64,000 bases of DNA from JAJDIA01 sp031555145 (GCA_031555145.1 JAVBUR010000020.1:24865-88864), one strand, 5' to 3'. Shown: positions 8,451 to 17,934, numbered from the stretch's first letter. The notes: generated by a model from the sequence alone, not told the origin. Numbers and translations: made by a program.

Positions 8451-8978
8451 TTAATTATCTTTCATCCAAACGATCGGATACCCTAATGCTAATTTTATAG
8501 CCTCCATTTCGGCGCTGTGCCACATCTCGTGTTTGAAGCACCATGATAAGGCCTCATACTTTGTGTTAGCAACAGGATGCTTAAATGGGATAGGCGCTAA
8601 TTGCTGCGTTAAGATGTCATCGTCTAATTTGGAGAAATTATCAAGGCATATCTCGTGAACTACATTAAATTGCTCAATTAGCTTAGCAACAGGGATTATA
8701 TCTTTTTCTACAGATCTATGCAGTGCACCCATACCATTGAAAATCTTTATATAGTCAACCACAGGTATTAAATTTGACACCTTGCCATTTCTTCCCGTGA
8801 TACACGTAATAGCATGGAAGTTCTGGCTTATCATCAAGTGACCTATTTGCCAGGCAAAATTAGAATCGGTGTTTTCTGGAATCTCATACCACAAATTCTG
8901 AGGTAGTTCCGATATCAAACGATTTACAAAGTTTCTCGACTCGATGATCTGCCCCCTTAAAAAATCAACCTGGTTCAT
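8451..8978 (-). CDS. DinB family protein
   Basis: A 175-residue four-helix-bundle protein of the DinB/YfiT superfamily. The metal-binding His triad is present: His47 (WQIGHLM), His150 and His154 (CFKHEMWHSAEM). Members bind divalent metal and many act as thiol- or sugar-phosphate-dependent transferases, but the substrate here is unknown. It follows the TetR gene on the same strand after a 55-base gap that contains a palindrome almost identical to the one before tetR. Repression by that TetR protein is therefore likely. Confidence 0.85.
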   Translation of the reverse strand: MNQVDFLRGQIIESRNFVNRLISELPQNLWYEIPENTDSNFAWQIGHLMISQNFHAITCITGRNGKVSNLIPVVDYIKIFNGMGALHRSVEKDIIPVAKLIEQFNVVHEICLDNFSKLDDDILTQQLAPIPFKHPVANTKYEALSWCFKHEMWHSAEMEAIKLALGYPIVWMKDN

Positions 8979-8995
8979 AACGTTCTCATTTTAGT

Positions 8996-9011
8996 TACTT
9001 ACTAATAAGTA
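8996..9011. promoter_or_regulatory. TetR operator candidate, copy 1 (dinB)
   Basis: TACTTACTAATAAGTA, a palindrome within an 18-base symmetric region (8995-9012). It differs from the copy at 9600-9615 at only 2 of 16 positions. It lies 18 bases before the dinB start codon. Confidence 0.65.
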
Positions 9012-9033
9012 AGCATATAGGGTAAAAAAATAA

Positions 9034-9579
9034 TCAAATATTTAACAATCCTTCTTGGATAGATTTATACACATCATTTTTCAATATCTTACTCATCTGT
9101 AAAGAAGAAAGTAATGCGGAATGAATCATGAAAGCTTTTGTCCTCGGTATTTCTGTAAAAGAGAAAACTTCACTTTCCCGTCCTCTCTCCAACAAATCTG
9201 TCAGCCATCCCACTATCATATATACCAACATCTCCAACTCCTTCTGCATATTTTCAGGTAAAGTATCGTACGACGGAGCTAATGCCCCAACAACGCATAC
9301 CCAGCTTTTATCAATAAAGCTATCATGCATGTGGATGTAATTCGTAAACTGTAGCCTGTAGTCTAAGCCCTTCCAACTCTCTATCAGACAATTGAAGGCT
9401 ATAGTGTTCTCCTTGATTACTTCTACTCCCAAATCCGCCTTTGAGGGAAAATAATAGTGTATAGCAGCATTCTTTATCTCTAATTTCTTAGATATATCCG
9501 TGTAACTAAAGGCATTATAACCTATAGACCTAATCAGTTCACCCGCTAACCGTATTATTTCACTTCTCGTATCATGCAT
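9034..9579 (-). CDS. TetR/AcrR family transcriptional regulator
   Basis: A 181-residue regulator with an N-terminal TetR helix-turn-helix: IIRLAGELIRSIGYNAFSYTDISKKLEIKNAAIHYYFPSKADL, with the family landmark YYFPSKADL at about residues 42-50. The rest is the helical ligand-binding and dimer domain. It is divergent from the DUF3795 gene and upstream of dinB. Two matching palindromes sit at its own promoter and before dinB, so self-regulation and control of both neighbours is a natural reading. The inducer cannot be inferred. Confidence 0.9.
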   Translation of the reverse strand: MHDTRSEIIRLAGELIRSIGYNAFSYTDISKKLEIKNAAIHYYFPSKADLGVEVIKENTIAFNCLIESWKGLDYRLQFTNYIHMHDSFIDKSWVCVVGALAPSYDTLPENMQKELEMLVYMIVGWLTDLLERGRESEVFSFTEIPRTKAFMIHSALLSSLQMSKILKNDVYKSIQEGLLNI

Positions 9580-9583
9580 GCAG

Positions 9584-9591
9584 CAAATATA
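9584..9591 (-). promoter_or_regulatory. Promoter -7 box of tetR
   Basis: TATATTTG on the minus strand, only 4 bases before the tetR ATG, implying a very short or absent leader. The -33 position would fall in the operator at 9600-9615. Confidence 0.4.
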
Positions 9592-9599
9592 AACAATTT

Positions 9600-9615
9600 T
9601 ACTTAGTAGTAAGTA
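9600..9615. promoter_or_regulatory. TetR operator candidate, copy 2 (tetR/DUF3795)
   Basis: TACTTAGTAGTAAGTA, sharing the ACTTA-N4-TAAGT core with the copy at 8996-9011. It lies where the -33 regions of both divergent promoters (9584-9591 minus, 9633-9640 plus) should be. Confidence 0.65.
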
Positions 9616-9632
9616 TAATCGCGGAAAAATAT

Positions 9633-9640
9633 TATTTTTG
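9633..9640 (+). promoter_or_regulatory. Promoter -7 box of the DUF3795 gene
   Basis: TATTTTTG, a TAnnTTTG match 30 bases before the ATG at 9670. Confidence 0.45.
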
Positions 9641-9669
9641 CGGCTAAATCATCTAAAATATAGTACAGT

Positions 9670-10122
9670 ATGGATTATGACCATATCAAATCGAGACTAT
9701 CTCCTTGCGGCTTACACTGTGGGAAATGCTTTGCCTTTAAAGACGGAGATATTGTTCAGCTAAGCGGACAACTGAAAGAATCTTTAGGCGCATTTGATGC
9801 TTATGCAGAACGGTTTGTCTTACTTTTGGATGAGCCCGCCTTTTCTAATTATCCTGCATTCAAATCGCTTTTGCACTACTTCTCAATTGCCAGGTGCAAA
9901 GGCTGTAGAAAAGAAAAGTGTGTCTTGTTCAAAAGCTGTAAAGTAAGAGAATGCTCCGAAAGGAAAAATGTTGATTTCTGCTTCCAGTGTAGCGACTTCC
10001 CATGTAGCGATACCGGATTTGACGAGCATCTATATAAACGTTTCCAGCATATAAATGAGAGAATGAAGAGTATAGGAGTTGAAGCCTATTTCGATGAAGT
10101 CAAGGATAAACCAAGGTATTAA
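9670..10122 (+). CDS. DUF3795 domain-containing Cys-rich protein
   Basis: A 150-residue cytoplasmic protein with the Cys pattern of DUF3795: CGLHCGKC near residues 13-20, CKGCRKEKC in the middle, then CKVRECSERKNVDFCFQCSDFPC. The Cys clusters suggest zinc or iron-sulfur binding, but no activity is known. It is divergent from tetR with the shared operator between them, so it is probably repressed together with dinB. Its start follows a TATTTTTG box by 30 bases. Confidence 0.85.
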   Translation: MDYDHIKSRLSPCGLHCGKCFAFKDGDIVQLSGQLKESLGAFDAYAERFVLLLDEPAFSNYPAFKSLLHYFSIARCKGCRKEKCVLFKSCKVRECSERKNVDFCFQCSDFPCSDTGFDEHLYKRFQHINERMKSIGVEAYFDEVKDKPRY

Positions 10123-10232
10123 GAAAAAAGCTATCTTCGAGTCGGCTGCAAGCTCGAAAGCGTGGCGGATAATTACGTTGAAAATTGAACGTTAAGCAGA
10201 AATAATATAAACCAATTTAAAATTAAGCGATT

Positions 10233-10631
10233 ATGAAATTCAGTAATGTAAGATTATTAGTCAAAGACTACGGAAAATGCTTCAAGTTTTACACTGAAAA
10301 ACTAGGTTTGGAACCAGTCTTTAATATAGAAAATTGCTATGGTAGTTTTAACGTGGCAGATGGTATTGAAGGGTTCGCAATATTCACGTCCGACCTTATG
10401 GCGCCCGTTGTCGATAATGCGGACAAAAAACACCCGACCAATTGCAGAGAAAAAATGATGGTATCGTTTGAAGTTGAAAATGTTGACGAAACCTTCAATA
10501 CCCTTTCTGCAAAAGGCATTACGTTTATTAATCAACCAACAGATATGCCTGGTTGGGGAATGAGAGTAGTTCACTTAAGAGACCCGGAAGAAAATCTGAT
10601 TGAATTGTTTACACCATTGAAAACAGAGTAG
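10233..10631 (+). CDS. VOC family protein (glyoxalase/bleomycin-resistance fold)
   Basis: A 132-residue single-domain vicinal oxygen chelate protein. The N-terminal half has VRLLVKDYGKCFKFYTEKLGL, and the C-terminal half ends in VVHLRDPEENLIELFTP, the usual site of the metal-ligand Glu. Such proteins are lyases, dioxygenases or drug-binding proteins; which applies here cannot be told. It sits between the DUF3795 gene and a broken acyltransferase. Confidence 0.88.
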   Translation: MKFSNVRLLVKDYGKCFKFYTEKLGLEPVFNIENCYGSFNVADGIEGFAIFTSDLMAPVVDNADKKHPTNCREKMMVSFEVENVDETFNTLSAKGITFINQPTDMPGWGMRVVHLRDPEENLIELFTPLKTE

Positions 10632-10696
10632 TCTGGCAACTGCCATAACATGTGGTTCTATTTTCTACCATGTATGACACATCAAAATTTAAGTAG

Positions 10697-10981
10697 GTTG
10701 AAAAGCCGGTAGGTGTATTCATACTTTATGTATTTGCTGTGAACAAAGGTGAAATTTCCCGTATGTTGAGTAATAAATACCTCGTCATCAGCGGCGATAT
10801 AAGTTATGCCATGTACCTGTTGCATCTCTTTGTCATCGAGTTCTATAAGAAGTTAGGATGGAGCTACCCGTGGCAAGTGGTAATACCCATATTGCTGCTT
10901 ATTATTATAGGCTTTAGCTTGCTTTCGTTCTACTATTTTGAAAAACCTGTTAATAAATATATCAGAAATCATTTTAAATAA
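10697..10981 (+). pseudogene. Remnant of an acyltransferase family 3 gene (C-terminal end)
   Basis: The frame is open from just after a TAG at 10694 and reads YVFAVNKGEISRMLSN, then YLVISGDISYAMYLLHLFVI, two membrane helices, and YYFEKPVNKYIRN at the end. This is the characteristic C-terminus of membrane acyltransferases of the OafA type, which acylate sugars, normally 330-400 residues long. The eight or so upstream helices are missing and no good ATG exists (a GTG is at 10739). It is a deletion remnant that may mark an insertion or recombination point. Confidence 0.75.
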
Positions 10982-11132
10982 AACAAGATACATTCCTAAC
11001 CCTGTCTGCTAAACACAACCAAGAATTTTCCCGAAAGGTAGGGTATAACCGAGTAGAAGGCATATATTCAAAATATTGTACCCTATACAAACACATGCAG
11101 AACTATATCATTTAGCAGGCATTCTTATGTTG

Positions 11133-12005
11133 TCAAATAATACTTTTCCTATACTTAGTCGGACTCATCCCCGTCTGCCGCTTGAAGTATTTACTCAAAA
11201 AAGACTGATCAGCAAAGTCAAGGTCGAAGGCTATATCTTGCAGCGATTCATTGGACGACTGCAGACGTATCTTAATTTCCGCCACTACGCAATCGTCGAT
11301 CCATTTCTTGGCATTCCGGTTGTCTTCATTCTGAACGATTATCGAAAGGTATTTAACGCTGATATTTAGCTTATTTGCGTAAAACAACACTTCACGGCTC
11401 GTCTTATAGTTTTCCATGACCGAGTTTGCGAAGCATCTGAAAAGTTCCGATTGCCTGCTCTTCCGTTCAGGGTTCTTCTTCAACAATGAATAAATATCGT
11501 TGTAGAAACCTAAGTAATACACGCGGGAGAGGTTCAACAATATCTCGCGGCGACAGACATTCTCGCTATCATCATAAACAGCTTTCAACTGCCCAAATCG
11601 AATCTTCTCTTTTTCTACATCATCACACTCCGGGTCGAAGTAAACAACATATCTTTTTAAGAATGCAGTAAATTCTATCGGGAAACGAAAGGTTATATCA
11701 TGAAAAACATCAGCCGATAGAATGAAATACATAACCTCAAAATCTTCGCTTGTTTTCTTCAGATTAACTATCTGTCCGGGAAACAACATCAGATAAGTAT
11801 CCCTCCCGATATGATAACTCACCATATCCACCTCTATCTCCACCTCGCCATTCAGGCAGACAGATATCATCGCTTTGGAGAACCTTGAAGTCCCTTGCTT
11901 GAAAGGAAAAGCGTTGCTACGCAATTCTATCTGAAAATCATGTTCCACTTGTGAGTTTAAAAACAGGGGTTCGTTTTCCTGTTGCATATTTCTGTTTTCT
12001 TCCAT
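11133..12005 (-). CDS. AraC family transcriptional regulator
   Basis: A 290-residue regulator with an N-terminal cupin-like sensing domain (about residues 20-150) and a C-terminal AraC double helix-turn-helix. The second half ends in SLQDIAFDLDFADQSFLSKYFKRQTGMSPTKYR, the AraC signature. It is divergent from the RND efflux operon, 128 bases from its likely start, so it is the obvious candidate to control the pump. Confidence 0.9.
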   Translation of the reverse strand: MEENRNMQQENEPLFLNSQVEHDFQIELRSNAFPFKQGTSRFSKAMISVCLNGEVEIEVDMVSYHIGRDTYLMLFPGQIVNLKKTSEDFEVMYFILSADVFHDITFRFPIEFTAFLKRYVVYFDPECDDVEKEKIRFGQLKAVYDDSENVCRREILLNLSRVYYLGFYNDIYSLLKKNPERKSRQSELFRCFANSVMENYKTSREVLFYANKLNISVKYLSIIVQNEDNRNAKKWIDDCVVAEIKIRLQSSNESLQDIAFDLDFADQSFLSKYFKRQTGMSPTKYRKSII

Positions 12006-12133
12006 TTTCGAGTGCTTTTTTACGTTTGAAATTGCGAATATATGGATAAATCGGCAAATTCAGGGCCGAAATCGACATGGAATTAACATTTGAAAAGCGC
12101 GACCTTTGCACTTTCATAATTAAAAATAATAGG

Positions 12134-13234
12134 ATGAAGGTATTAAAAGTCTTTTTACTAATCGCAGTTGTATTTACTTCATGTGGTCGGAACAATGGGC
12201 CAGAACAGGGTACACAACATTTCGACCTGATGGAAATTGAATCAAAAAACATCTCCCTGAACAGTACTTATGCTGCTTCTATCCGGGGACAGCAGGATAT
12301 AAAAATCATTCCCCGTGTAGACGGTTATTTAACCGACATACTGATAAAAGAAGGAAATAAGGTACGGGAAGGTCAAACACTTTTTGTTTTAGACCAGGTT
12401 TCTTTCAAAGCGGCACTGCAAGCGACGAGAGCATCGGTGGCTATCTGTGAAGCAAATGTAGCCGACGCGACACTTATCTATGACAGCAAAAAAGCACTTT
12501 ACAATAAACAGATTGTGTCGGATTTTGATTTGACCTCAGCGGAAAATGCGCTAAAAATAGCGAAGGCGAATTTGCAACAGGCGAAAGCCCAGGAAGACGC
12601 TGCCCTGAACGACCTTTCTTTCACAGTCATCAAAAGCCCTTCGGATGGTGTGGTCGGTAAGATACCATACCGTAAAGGGGATTATGTCAGTCCTAATATT
12701 CAGGATGGATTAACCATAGTTGCCGATAACTCGCAGATGTACGTCTATTTCTCAATGACTGAACGTCAGGCGATAGGGCTGATCCAACAATATGGAAATT
12801 TAGAAGCTGCTATTGCAGAGATGCCCGATGTGAACATAAGATTGAGCAACAATGAAATCTATTCTGAAAGCGGAAGGGTGGAAAGCATAAGCGGAATTAT
12901 CGAGCCTTCGACTGGAGCAGTAAGTGTAAGGGCTGTTTTTCCGAATGAAAACAGGTTATTGATCAGTGGCGGTGCGGGCAGTTTGATAATGCCCCATAAC
13001 CATACCGATGCGATTGTTATTCCAAAAGAAAGCACATACGAAATTCAAGATAAAACGTATGTATATCGAGTGGTAAATGGGACAGCATCATCAACCATGA
13101 TAACGGTTGATAATATAGACAACGGAAAAGAATATATCGTAACCGGTGGACTAAACCTGGGCGATATTATCATAGCTAAAGGTGCTGGCTTAGTGCAGGA
13201 AGGCACAGCCGTAGTAATTAATAATAAAGAATAG
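12134..13234 (+). CDS. RND efflux periplasmic adaptor lipoprotein
   Basis: Membrane fusion protein linking an RND pump to its outer-membrane channel. Starting at 12134 gives a lipoprotein signal, MKVLKVFLLIAVVFTSC, while the frame open to 12077 would add a hydrophilic stretch before it. The lipoyl halves are present (IIPRVDGYLTDILIKEGNKVREGQ and FTVIKSPSDGVVGKIPYRKGDYV), separated by an alpha-hairpin of about 80 residues, followed by beta-barrel and membrane-proximal domains. First gene of a three-gene operon with 8 bases to the transporter gene. Co-ordinated with the divergent AraC gene. Confidence 0.92.
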   Translation: MKVLKVFLLIAVVFTSCGRNNGPEQGTQHFDLMEIESKNISLNSTYAASIRGQQDIKIIPRVDGYLTDILIKEGNKVREGQTLFVLDQVSFKAALQATRASVAICEANVADATLIYDSKKALYNKQIVSDFDLTSAENALKIAKANLQQAKAQEDAALNDLSFTVIKSPSDGVVGKIPYRKGDYVSPNIQDGLTIVADNSQMYVYFSMTERQAIGLIQQYGNLEAAIAEMPDVNIRLSNNEIYSESGRVESISGIIEPSTGAVSVRAVFPNENRLLISGGAGSLIMPHNHTDAIVIPKESTYEIQDKTYVYRVVNGTASSTMITVDNIDNGKEYIVTGGLNLGDIIIAKGAGLVQEGTAVVINNKE

Positions 13235-13242
13235 ATTATTCC

Positions 13243-16200
13243 ATGCTAAAAATATTCATTAATCGCCCGCTTTTATCGGGCGTTATTTCCCTCTTTATAG
13301 TTATTGTCGGTATTATATCCTTATTTGCGTTGCCCGTAGAGAAATATCCCGACATTGCACCACCCACTATTTGGGTTACGGCGTCCTACCCGGGGGCAAG
13401 TGCCGAAGCGCTCCAGAAAAGTGTCGTTGTTCCGTTGGAAGAGGCTATTAACGGGGTTGAAAATATGATCTATATGACATCATCCGCTTCCAATAACGGT
13501 ACTGCTGAAATATATATCTACTTTGCACAAGGTACAGATGCGGACATGGCTGCTGTCAACGTGCAAAACCGTGTCGCACAAGCTAACGGGGTATTGCCCG
13601 CCGAAGTTATACGAATCGGGGTGACAACCGTAAAGCAACAGCCCGGCGTTTTGCGTACTGTTGCACTCGGAAGCCCCAATAACACCAACGATGAGGCTTT
13701 CCTGTCCAACTATTTCATCAACAACGTAAAACCTGAACTGTTGCGAATTCAGGGAGTCGGTAATGTGCAGGTTTTTGCCGGTTCATATAGTTTAAGGATT
13801 TGGCTGAACCCCGAAAGGATGTCGCAGTATAGCCTTGTCCCCTCCGATATTTCGTTTGTACTGAATGAACAGAACATCGAAGCACCTATTGGCGCATTGG
13901 GAGAGAACTCGGACAATGTGTTTCAATATACTTTAAGCTACAAGGGAAGAAAAACGAACGTATCGGAGTTTGAGGATTTAGTAATCAAAACGCTCTCTAA
14001 CGGAGAAGAGCTGTTGCTTAAGGATGTATCAGATATTGAACTTGGCTTAGACGATTACAGTTATATGGGCTCAGTTAATAATCACTCCGGAGTAACGGCA
14101 ATGATTACTCAAATTGCCGGATCGAATGCGACAGAAATCAATAATGAGATTGATGTTTTGTTTCAGAACCTGGAAAAAACACTGCCGAAAGACATTCAAA
14201 TCCTCACACTGGAAAACGCAAATGATTTTCTTTTTGCATCTATCCGGGAGGTGGTAATATCGCTGATTATAGCCATTCTATTGGTGTTGGTGGTGGTCTA
14301 TGTCTTTTTGCAGGATTTTAGAGCTACGTTGATACCTGCGGTCGGAATTATTGTTTCCCTTATCGGGACATTCGCTTTTATCAGTGTTGCCGGATTCTCA
14401 CTAAACCTGCTTACGCTTTTTGCGCTTGTGTTGGTTATCGGTACGGTGGTAGATAACTCTATTGTTGTGGTCGAAGCGGTTCAATCCCGTTTTGACGCAG
14501 GGTATAAATCCTCCTATACTGCAACCGTAGACGCAATGGGTGGGCTTACAGCAGCTTTGTTTAGTACCACCCTTGTATTTATGGTAATCTTTATTCCCGT
14601 GTCGTTTATGGGAGGTACAAGCGGAGAGTTTTACAAACAGTTTGGTTTGACCATGGCAGTGGCAGTGGGTATTTCGTTTGTCAATGCGCTTACATTAAGC
14701 CCAGCACTTTGTGCGTTAATACTTCGTCCAAACCCCGAAGAAGGTAAAGGCAGCCCTTTCGCAAGGCGTGTGCGTTTGGCTTATAATACCTCATACAATT
14801 CGCTTTTGAAAAGATACGCAGGTATCGTTAAGTCGCTTATCCGGAAAAAATGGTTGGTTTGGTCGAGCATTGGTTTAGCAGCCGTTTTACTTGTGGTATT
14901 GATGAATGTTACCATGAACGGATTTGTTCCCGATGAAGACACGGGAAGCATCTATGTGGATATAAGCACACCGCCTGGCTACTCGCTTGCCAAGACCGAT
15001 GAGATTATAACTGAAATAAACGAATGTGTTCAGGCCATTCCCGCCATAGAAAGCATTAGTAAAGTGTCCGGGTTTGGTTTGATTTCAGGAACCGGAGCCA
15101 ATACAGGAACACTGTTTATACAGCTGAAGAATTGGGGTGACCGCAAGGGGGCTGAGAATAGTGTAAATGCTGTAATTGGCGAGATTTACGGCAGAACGGC
15201 GCATATTAACTCTGCACAAATATATGCTCTTGCCCCGGGTATGATACCGGGCTACGGAAATGGCGGCGGATTTGAGTTCAGTATTCAAAATAAGAATGAT
15301 GCCGATATAGCCACTTTTTACGATGTATCACAAAGCTACTTATACAAGCTAATGGAGAGAGAAGAAATTGCGGAAGCATATTCTTCCTACAATATCAATT
15401 ATCCTCAATTTTCAGTAGATGTAGATGCATCTAAATGCAAGCGATTGGGTATTTCTCCGGCAGATGTGTTGAACGAATTAGGAGCTTACTACGGTGGTGC
15501 ATATGTTTCAAATTTCAATAAATTTTCCAAAGTGTATCGTGTAATGATTCAAGCGACACCGGAGTATAGGGAACACCTGCAATCGCTCAATAATATCTTC
15601 ATTCGTTCGGGCGAAAAGATGATCCCCGTAAGCCAGTTCGTTACCCTGACTAAGGTGTACCGCCCGATGGTATTGAACCGTTTCAATATGTACAACAGTA
15701 TGGGCGTAAATGGCAACTATGCGCCGGGATATAGTTCGGGTGCAGCCATCAACGCCATAAAGGAGGTTGCGGAGGCTGAATTGCCGTTGGGTTATGCGGT
15801 CGATTTTAGCGGTATTACACGCGAACAGAGCCAGGGCAGCAATACCACAACCGTTATATTCGTGATTTGTATTCTGTTCGCATACTTAATTATGGTTGCA
15901 CTGTATGAAAGTGCCTTCATCCCGTTTGCCATTATTCTTTCTATTCCGTTTGGGCTATTCGGCAGCTTTCTGTTTGCAAAGTTGTTTGGAATTGAGAATA
16001 ACATTTATCTGCAAGTTGGTTTGATTATGCTTATTGGGCTACTTGCGAAAACAGCTATTCTTTTAACCGAATATGCGACACAATGTCGTGAGGCGGGTAT
16101 GTCGCTAAAACAATCAGCCTTATTCGCAGCAAAGATGCGTTTGCGTCCTGTCTTAATGACCGCACTAACAATGGTGTTCGGTATGATCCCTTTGGCATTT

Positions 16201-16431
16201 GCATCGGGCGTTGGGGCTAACGGTAGCCAGACTATCGGTATTGGAACCGTAGGGGGTATGCTTGTCGGTTGTGTCGGTTTACTGTTCACCGTACCTGTCT
16301 TGTTTATTGTTTTCCAAACATTACAGGAAAAAGTAAAACCAATTACATTCAAAGAGCCGACCGACCCGCTTATCATAAACGAACTGAAATTAATCAAGGA
16401 ATATTCCGAAAATAAAATGAAAGCCGAATGA
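13243..16431 (+). CDS. RND efflux transporter, HAE1 (AcrB-like) family
   Basis: A 1062-residue inner-membrane proton-driven drug exporter of the usual AcrB length. The first helix is followed by the family block PPTIWVTASYPGASAEALQKSVVVPLEE. Helix 4 has the proton-relay acidic pair in VIGTVVDNSIVVVEAV. The second half repeats the topology, with LLAKTAILLTEYA at helix 10. Two large periplasmic loops (about residues 40-330 and 560-860) carry the porter and docking domains. It lies between its adaptor and its outer-membrane channel gene, overlapping the latter by 4 bases. Confidence 0.95.
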   Translation: MLKIFINRPLLSGVISLFIVIVGIISLFALPVEKYPDIAPPTIWVTASYPGASAEALQKSVVVPLEEAINGVENMIYMTSSASNNGTAEIYIYFAQGTDADMAAVNVQNRVAQANGVLPAEVIRIGVTTVKQQPGVLRTVALGSPNNTNDEAFLSNYFINNVKPELLRIQGVGNVQVFAGSYSLRIWLNPERMSQYSLVPSDISFVLNEQNIEAPIGALGENSDNVFQYTLSYKGRKTNVSEFEDLVIKTLSNGEELLLKDVSDIELGLDDYSYMGSVNNHSGVTAMITQIAGSNATEINNEIDVLFQNLEKTLPKDIQILTLENANDFLFASIREVVISLIIAILLVLVVVYVFLQDFRATLIPAVGIIVSLIGTFAFISVAGFSLNLLTLFALVLVIGTVVDNSIVVVEAVQSRFDAGYKSSYTATVDAMGGLTAALFSTTLVFMVIFIPVSFMGGTSGEFYKQFGLTMAVAVGISFVNALTLSPALCALILRPNPEEGKGSPFARRVRLAYNTSYNSLLKRYAGIVKSLIRKKWLVWSSIGLAAVLLVVLMNVTMNGFVPDEDTGSIYVDISTPPGYSLAKTDEIITEINECVQAIPAIESISKVSGFGLISGTGANTGTLFIQLKNWGDRKGAENSVNAVIGEIYGRTAHINSAQIYALAPGMIPGYGNGGGFEFSIQNKNDADIATFYDVSQSYLYKLMEREEIAEAYSSYNINYPQFSVDVDASKCKRLGISPADVLNELGAYYGGAYVSNFNKFSKVYRVMIQATPEYREHLQSLNNIFIRSGEKMIPVSQFVTLTKVYRPMVLNRFNMYNSMGVNGNYAPGYSSGAAINAIKEVAEAELPLGYAVDFSGITREQSQGSNTTTVIFVICILFAYLIMVALYESAFIPFAIILSIPFGLFGSFLFAKLFGIENNIYLQVGLIMLIGLLAKTAILLTEYATQCREAGMSLKQSALFAAKMRLRPVLMTALTMVFGMIPLAFASGVGANGSQTIGIGTVGGMLVGCVGLLFTVPVLFIVFQTLQEKVKPITFKEPTDPLIINELKLIKEYSENKMKAE

Positions 16432-17786
16432 AACACATAATAGTAACAACACTGGCAGTATTTCTGCTTTCGGGCTGTTCCACATATAGAAATTTCAAAA
16501 CACCCGAAGTCAAGATAAACAAGGTATGTGGAAACGATATTGAAGTACAAGACACACTGATAAATGTACCTTCATGGAAAGATCTATTCTCTGATGTACC
16601 CTTACAGCAACTCATTGAAAAAGGGATTACGTCTAATACCGATTTGCAAATTGCACGTCTGAACGTGGAGAAAGCAAATGCAGGACTGCGTATGTCAAAA
16701 CTGGCATACTTACCCTCATTGTCATTATCACCTGAAGGCAGCATTACCAAAGCAGAGAGAGAGAAAGCCGCCTATTCGTATAATCTCCCGCTCACAATGC
16801 AATGGGAAATAGACCTTTCCGGCAGGATCAGAAACAGTAAAGAGCAGGCACGTTCGGTATTGATGCAGAGCAACGAATATGCTAAAATGGTACAAACGCA
16901 ACTCGTCGCTGCCATAGCCAACAGCTATTACACTTTAATTATGCTGGATGAACAACTGCAAATAACACGTAACAGCGTTGATATTCAGAAAAAAAACCTG
17001 GAAATCATTATTGCCATGAAAGATGCGGGAATGCAAACAGAAGCGGCAGTTAATCAGGCGACAGCAGATTATTACAGTGTAATGGCATCCGAAAAGGATC
17101 TGGAACGAGAAATACAAACCGTTGAAAATGGGATTGCTTTGTTAGTGAACGAAACGCCACATAATATACCTCGTTCTTCTCTCAACATGAAGGCTTCGCT
17201 TAATATGGATATTTCAGATCCTATTTCTTTGACTGCACTGGCAAACCGTCCCGATGTCAAAGAAGCCGAATATGCATTACGAGGCAGTTTTTATGATATA
17301 AATGTAGCCCGTTCCGCTTTCTATCCATCTATCGTATTAGGCGGAAGCGCAGGATGGACTAACAATATAGGCATCATTTCTAACCCGGGAAGTATGTTAC
17401 TTTCAGCTATCGGTTCGCTTACGCAGCCCCTGTTTAACCGGGGGGTCAATCGTGCCAACCTTAAAATAGCGAAGTTGCAATACGAACAATCCCTGCTTAC
17501 TTTTGAAAAAACGCTGTTAGTTGCGGGTTCGGAAGTAAACGAAGCCTTGCTTTTATGTCAGACAAGCAGTGAAAAACTTGACCTGCGCCAAAAACAGGTG
17601 CAAGCCAATGACGCCGCATTACAGAATAGTATAGAGTTGATGAAGCATAGCTCCAATACTTACATGGAAATACTTATTGCCCAAAGCACATTGCTTCAAT
17701 CCCAATTGATGTATATATCCGATTGGTATGAGGGCATACAAGGGCAGATTAATCTTTATAAAGCGTTGGGCGGGGGAGTGAATTAA
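16428..17786 (+). CDS. RND efflux outer-membrane lipoprotein (TolC/NodT family)
   Basis: A 452-residue outer-membrane channel subunit. The lipoprotein signal MKHIIVTTLAVFLLSGC is followed by two OEP repeats with long coiled-coil helices and the NodT-type block PLTMQWEIDLSGRIRNSKEQ. The second repeat has LANRPDVKEAEYALRGS, also typical. Its ATG overlaps the transporter stop codon, showing translational coupling. A strong terminator follows at 17815. Confidence 0.93.
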   Translation: MKHIIVTTLAVFLLSGCSTYRNFKTPEVKINKVCGNDIEVQDTLINVPSWKDLFSDVPLQQLIEKGITSNTDLQIARLNVEKANAGLRMSKLAYLPSLSLSPEGSITKAEREKAAYSYNLPLTMQWEIDLSGRIRNSKEQARSVLMQSNEYAKMVQTQLVAAIANSYYTLIMLDEQLQITRNSVDIQKKNLEIIIAMKDAGMQTEAAVNQATADYYSVMASEKDLEREIQTVENGIALLVNETPHNIPRSSLNMKASLNMDISDPISLTALANRPDVKEAEYALRGSFYDINVARSAFYPSIVLGGSAGWTNNIGIISNPGSMLLSAIGSLTQPLFNRGVNRANLKIAKLQYEQSLLTFEKTLLVAGSEVNEALLLCQTSSEKLDLRQKQVQANDAALQNSIELMKHSSNTYMEILIAQSTLLQSQLMYISDWYEGIQGQINLYKALGGGVN

Positions 17787-17814
17787 GACTCTTATACTTT
17801 CTATATTCGTACCT

Positions 17815-17855
17815 AAACGTCAGATGAACACTCTCTCATCTGACGTTTTATTTTT
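17815..17855 (+). terminator. Terminator of the RND efflux operon
   Basis: A perfect 13-bp stem, AAACGTCAGATGA (17815-17827) with TCATCTGACGTTT (17836-17848), an 8-base loop, then a T-rich tail. Confidence 0.9.
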
Positions 17856-17934
17856 ACCCCAACCCCTAAAATAGACCTCGACCTTTCACTTCTCTTTTGT
17901 CATGTTTTATGGTTGTTTTTAGGAACACTACAAC

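Noticed and set aside
10135..10160. Hairpin CTTCGAG/CTCGAAAG after the DUF3795 gene as a terminator
   Set aside because: The stem is short and no T-run follows on the plus strand, so it is too weak to call.
7489..10232. Integron cassette array (small DUF1905, YdeI, DinB, DUF3795 and VOC genes, with GTTAAGC near 7632 and 10195)
   Set aside because: The gene types are typical of cassettes, but I found no paired RYYYAAC/GTTRRRY ends with attC-like folding, strands are mixed, and there is no integrase.
12077..12133. Upstream extension of the RND adaptor (start at 12077)
   Set aside because: The lipoprotein signal begins at 12134, and an added hydrophilic leader would disrupt export.
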